Assembly: GCF_904063055.1 (NCBI RefSeq)
Contig: NZ_CAJFCN010000007.1
Coordinates: 186,001 to 250,000 of the forward strand
Length of the DNA: 64,000 nucleotides
DNA from: Pseudomonas paracarnis
GTDB taxonomy: Bacteria; Pseudomonadota; Gammaproteobacteria; Pseudomonadales; Pseudomonadaceae
Reading direction: 5' to 3'
In this document: piece after piece, positions 61,879 through 64,000 of the stretch
How positions within the stretch are numbered: position 1 is the stretch's first letter
Layout: every line of letters starts with the position of its first letter
The notes under the pieces: model-generated
Databases searched by the model: none
What the model was told of the DNA's origin: nothing
Seen by the model: the letters and a program-made list of their open reading frames with translations, nothing else
Position numbers and translations under genes: made by a program

Positions 61879-63561
61879 ATGACTCAATACCAGAACTCTC
61901 TTTTCCCGCCGAGGGCGACCGCCGAGCCAGCTGTTGCAATTGAGGACGCTATCCAGATCGTCGATCTTTTCGCTGGCCCTGGCGGACTGGGTGAGGGTTT
62001 TTCATCCTCCGGTGATGGCAAGCGGTTCGACATCATCGTTTCCGCCGAAATGGATCCTGTGGCTAGGAAGACACTTAAGCTGCGTGCCTTCTATCGCTTG
62101 CTCAAGCGCGAGTATCCCCGAGGGCTTCAGGACTACTATCGGTACTGCAATGGTGAGGCCGAAGAGCCTAGCACCCCTGAAACGACAGAGTTCTGGATCC
62201 GAGCCGAGGAGGAAGCACGGCAGATCACTCTAGGATCGGAGGAGGGCGACTCCGAGCTAAACGGACTCATCGATGCCAGATTAAATAAGGATGGACGTCC
62301 TTGGGTCCTCATAGGCGGCCCTCCATGCCAAGCGTATTCGATAGTTGGTCGGGCCAGAAACCAAGGCAAGCAGGGTTACGTCGCTGAGAATGATCATCGA
62401 CATTTTCTCTATAAAGACTATCTGCGCATCATCAAGAACTATCGCCCTACTGTTTTTGTCATGGAAAATGTAAAAGGGATATTGTCCTCCAAGGTTGGAG
62501 GTGAAGGGATCTTTGCGCAGATTCTCCGAGACCTAGTGGACCCTACCCAAGCATTGGATCAGGTAGAGGGCGGGCAGAAATACAAGATCTGTTCTCTGGT
62601 TTCCGAAGAGTCGATCAGCTCTGCTGATTGCATCGGCAGGGTAAACCCGAAGTCTTTTATCATCGAAGCAGAAAAATACGGGATTCCGCAAGCTCGCCAT
62701 CGAGTCATTCTTCTGGGAATAGCGCTCGACGAGCACGGTAATACTCCATTTTATGACCTCCTGAAAACAGCCGACCCGGTATCGGTCAGGCAAGCGATCG
62801 GTGGCCTGCCCAAGCTTAGAAGCAAGCTGTCGCGGCGTTCTGACTCCCAAGAAGACTGGTACCGTGCGGTTGCCGACGAAGTAGACGATTTACTGCGTCA
62901 CGCGGAAAGGGAAAATGGAAAACTGATTGCGCCTCTGCGAGCTACTCGTCAAGCGCTTCTCAATGCGCCTCAGAGTTCTGGCGGTCTGCGAGTGCCTAAG
63001 GAGCAAGGTCTAGGCAACACGGGTATACCTTCCCTTGATGCTTGGTACCAAGACGTCAACATTAAATACTGGATGAGCCACGATGCCCGCGGACATATGA
63101 AGTCAGACCTACGGCGATACGCCTTTGCGAGCACCTTTGCTGAGCACAACAAGTATTCTCCAAAGGGCCATCAGCAATTTTCACTGCCTGGCCTTGCTCC
63201 CGCTCACAAAAACTGGGAAAGCGGTAAGTTCAGTGACCGTTTCAGAGTGCAGCTCGCAGAGCTTCCGGCAACGACTATCACCAGCCATATCTCGAAGGAT
63301 GGCCACTACTTTATTCACTACGACCCTGCGCAATGTCGTAGTTTGACCGTTCGAGAAGCAGCGCGACTTCAAACCTTCCCAGATAACTATTATTTTGAAG
63401 GGAATCGAACCCAGCAGTACCACCAAGTGGGCAATGCGGTACCGCCTTTATTGGCAAACAAAATTGCGAAAATTGTTTATGACGTTGTGTGCCGGCGGGT
63501 AGCCGAGCGTCAAGATATTATGAAGCGCCCTGCGCAAAATGAATCGCCACTGCTGCCGTAG
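61879..63561 (+). CDS. DNA (cytosine-5) methyltransferase
   Basis: A 561-residue C5-cytosine methyltransferase. Motifs in order: I VDLFAGPGGLGEGF near residue 28, IV IGGPPCQAYS with catalytic C150, VI VFVMENVKGI, VIII GIPQARHRVILLG, a variable target-recognition region of about 200 residues, IX (PATTITSH, LTVREAARLQTFPD) and X YHQVGNAVPPLLANKIAK. Longer than typical, from an enlarged target-recognition region and a helical insert between I and IV. ATG 61879 gives MTQYQNSLFPP; the upstream frame from 61804 is not supported. Its role with Vsr and the MORC/Z1 operon is inferred to be self-protection by 5mC. The recognition sequence cannot be read from the protein. Confidence 0.92.
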   Translation: MTQYQNSLFPPRATAEPAVAIEDAIQIVDLFAGPGGLGEGFSSSGDGKRFDIIVSAEMDPVARKTLKLRAFYRLLKREYPRGLQDYYRYCNGEAEEPSTPETTEFWIRAEEEARQITLGSEEGDSELNGLIDARLNKDGRPWVLIGGPPCQAYSIVGRARNQGKQGYVAENDHRHFLYKDYLRIIKNYRPTVFVMENVKGILSSKVGGEGIFAQILRDLVDPTQALDQVEGGQKYKICSLVSEESISSADCIGRVNPKSFIIEAEKYGIPQARHRVILLGIALDEHGNTPFYDLLKTADPVSVRQAIGGLPKLRSKLSRRSDSQEDWYRAVADEVDDLLRHAERENGKLIAPLRATRQALLNAPQSSGGLRVPKEQGLGNTGIPSLDAWYQDVNIKYWMSHDARGHMKSDLRRYAFASTFAEHNKYSPKGHQQFSLPGLAPAHKNWESGKFSDRFRVQLAELPATTITSHISKDGHYFIHYDPAQCRSLTVREAARLQTFPDNYYFEGNRTQQYHQVGNAVPPLLANKIAKIVYDVVCRRVAERQDIMKRPAQNESPLLP

Positions 63562-63718
63562 GCGCTTACTGGCCCCTTTTTGGTGGGGCTACCTCCAGCA
63601 CCGTTTTGGTATCCTGAAAATAGAATTTGGCAGTCCGGGATGCCAAAGCGGCAGGAACTCAAAAAATCTCCAAAGCTCCCATAAGCACTGAAGCCCGTGT
63701 ATTAACTGGATTCCAGAC

Positions 63719-63750
63719 AAAAAAAAGACGTCCAAAGACGTCTTTTTTCG
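63719..63750 (-). terminator. Rho-independent terminator of ssrA
   Basis: AAAAAAAAGACGTC-CAAA-GACGTCTTTTTT, a 12-bp stem with a T run on the minus transcript, six bases after the ssrA 3' end. Confidence 0.9.
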
Positions 63751-63756
63751 TTGATT

Positions 63757-64000
63757 TGGTGGAGCCGGGGGGATTTGAACCCCCGTCCGCCAGTACTCCG
63801 CTGTCGGTACTACATGCGTAGCCGTTTCTATTAAGTTAACCCTCAGCGACCCGAAGGGCAGGGTGCTTTGGGCGAGTTGTGTAAGTTTTAGCCGCTTCGT
63901 CCACAACGTACTGCACGGCGATTCTGTTCTATATGACAATCACTTTGGGTTTACAGACATCCCCTGGTGATTGCTGGACCCGAAGGTACCAGAAGCTCAG
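63757..64000 (-). ncRNA. ssrA: tmRNA (ssrA), 3' part only
   Basis: On the minus strand the sequence ends CCCCCGGCTCCACCA, a tRNA-like acceptor and T arm (GGACGGGGGTTCAAATCCCC) with encoded CCA. Upstream are the ATGTAGTACCGA segment near 63810 and the AAACCCAAAGTG and GAAGCGGCTAAAACTTAC blocks, conserved among tmRNAs after the tag. About 244 bases are in the window; the tag-coding reading frame and 5' end lie beyond it, so the tag cannot be given. The 3' end of ssrA is a common integration site for islands, and the defence island ends just beside it. Confidence 0.92.

Larger units (their letters stand above)
53420..63756. other. Genomic island carrying a predicted MORC-type restriction-modification system
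   Basis: From about 53.4 to 63.75 kb the sequence is visibly less GC-rich, with different codon choice, than the flanks, and carries only defence-type genes. The right edge is the terminator and 3' end of ssrA, a well-known island integration site; the left edge lies in the gap 53415-53629, which has no gene apart from the leader region. No integrase and no clear duplicate of the ssrA 3' end were found inside the window. Confidence 0.7.

Noticed and set aside
63572..63590. GGCCCC / GGGGCT hairpin after the methyltransferase
   Set aside because: Only a 5-bp stem and no following T run; not called as a terminator.
63589..63939. Minus-strand frame of 116 codons across the ssrA 3' region
   Set aside because: It runs through tmRNA sequence and its terminator; not a protein gene.
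1..64000. CRISPR arrays, tRNA or rRNA genes, IS elements, integrase genes
   Set aside because: None seen: repeated units are REP or MITE-like palindromes with irregular spacing, and no transposase or integrase motif occurs in any credible frame.
63757..64000. tmRNA tag sequence within the window
   Set aside because: The part present matches the region after the tag; the tag frame must lie beyond the right edge.

Overview
The window is chromosomal DNA of a fluorescent-group Pseudomonas. The evidence is a GC-rich, dense, third-position-GC coding style, many Pseudomonas-type REP palindromes, and the conserved gene order mscL - katB - ankB - radA - PilZ - cstA/btsT - yjiX - yjiA - glyA - morA, which is the Pseudomonas order around these genes. 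No tRNA, rRNA, CRISPR array, IS element or integrase was seen; the only RNA gene is the 3' part of ssrA (tmRNA) on the minus strand at the right edge.

Layout. 1-4.3 kb: a secreted small protein and a PaoABC-type periplasmic aldehyde oxidoreductase. 4.4-7.3 kb: a large, GC-poorer toxin-like protein with a C-terminal ChaN/TIKI/PMT-C2-like domain. 7.5-12.8 kb: an MFS exporter divergent from the cyanide-insensitive oxidase cioAB plus its tiny third subunit under a perfect Anr/FNR box, then rlmG. 13-15.4 kb: a LuxR-type quorum regulator broken by one extra base in a six-base G/C run, a lux-box-like palindrome, a ferredoxin-NADP reductase and mscL. 15.6-30.8 kb: conserved housekeeping and stress genes (katB, ankB, radA, PilZ, the BtsT-type pyruvate transporter operon, glyA, the c-di-GMP protein MorA, ettA).

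30.8-38.2 kb: a compact accessory cluster I read as an undescribed phosphonate biosynthetic operon: LysR regulator (divergent), MFS, haem-oxygenase-like diiron oxidase (HDO) 1, fosmidomycin-resistance-like MFS, PLP aminotransferase, HDO 2 and phosphoenolpyruvate mutase carrying the EDK-x5-NS signature. It has no phosphonopyruvate decarboxylase, so the aminotransferase probably pulls phosphonopyruvate to phosphonoalanine and the two HDOs oxidise the product.

38.5-53.3 kb: gdhA, a GreA/B-like factor, envelope proteins (Lnb_N/DUF4105, DUF3015, two lipoproteins), the AsrA-type Lon protease, UPF0114, a family 39-like glycosyltransferase, DUF6124 with a long structured leader, and a cysteine hydrolase preceded by a threonine-rich leader peptide and terminator (an apparent attenuator).

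53.4-63.75 kb: a lower-GC island abutting the 3' end of ssrA. It carries a five-gene tightly coupled operon (Z1-domain SF2 ATPase, MORC/MutL-like GHKL ATPase, two uncharacterised proteins, PD-(D/E)XK protein), then divergent vsr and a DNA cytosine-5 methyltransferase. This matches the predicted paraMORC-type restriction-modification/defence systems, which are experimentally little known. The phosphonate operon and this island are the two parts most worth follow-up.
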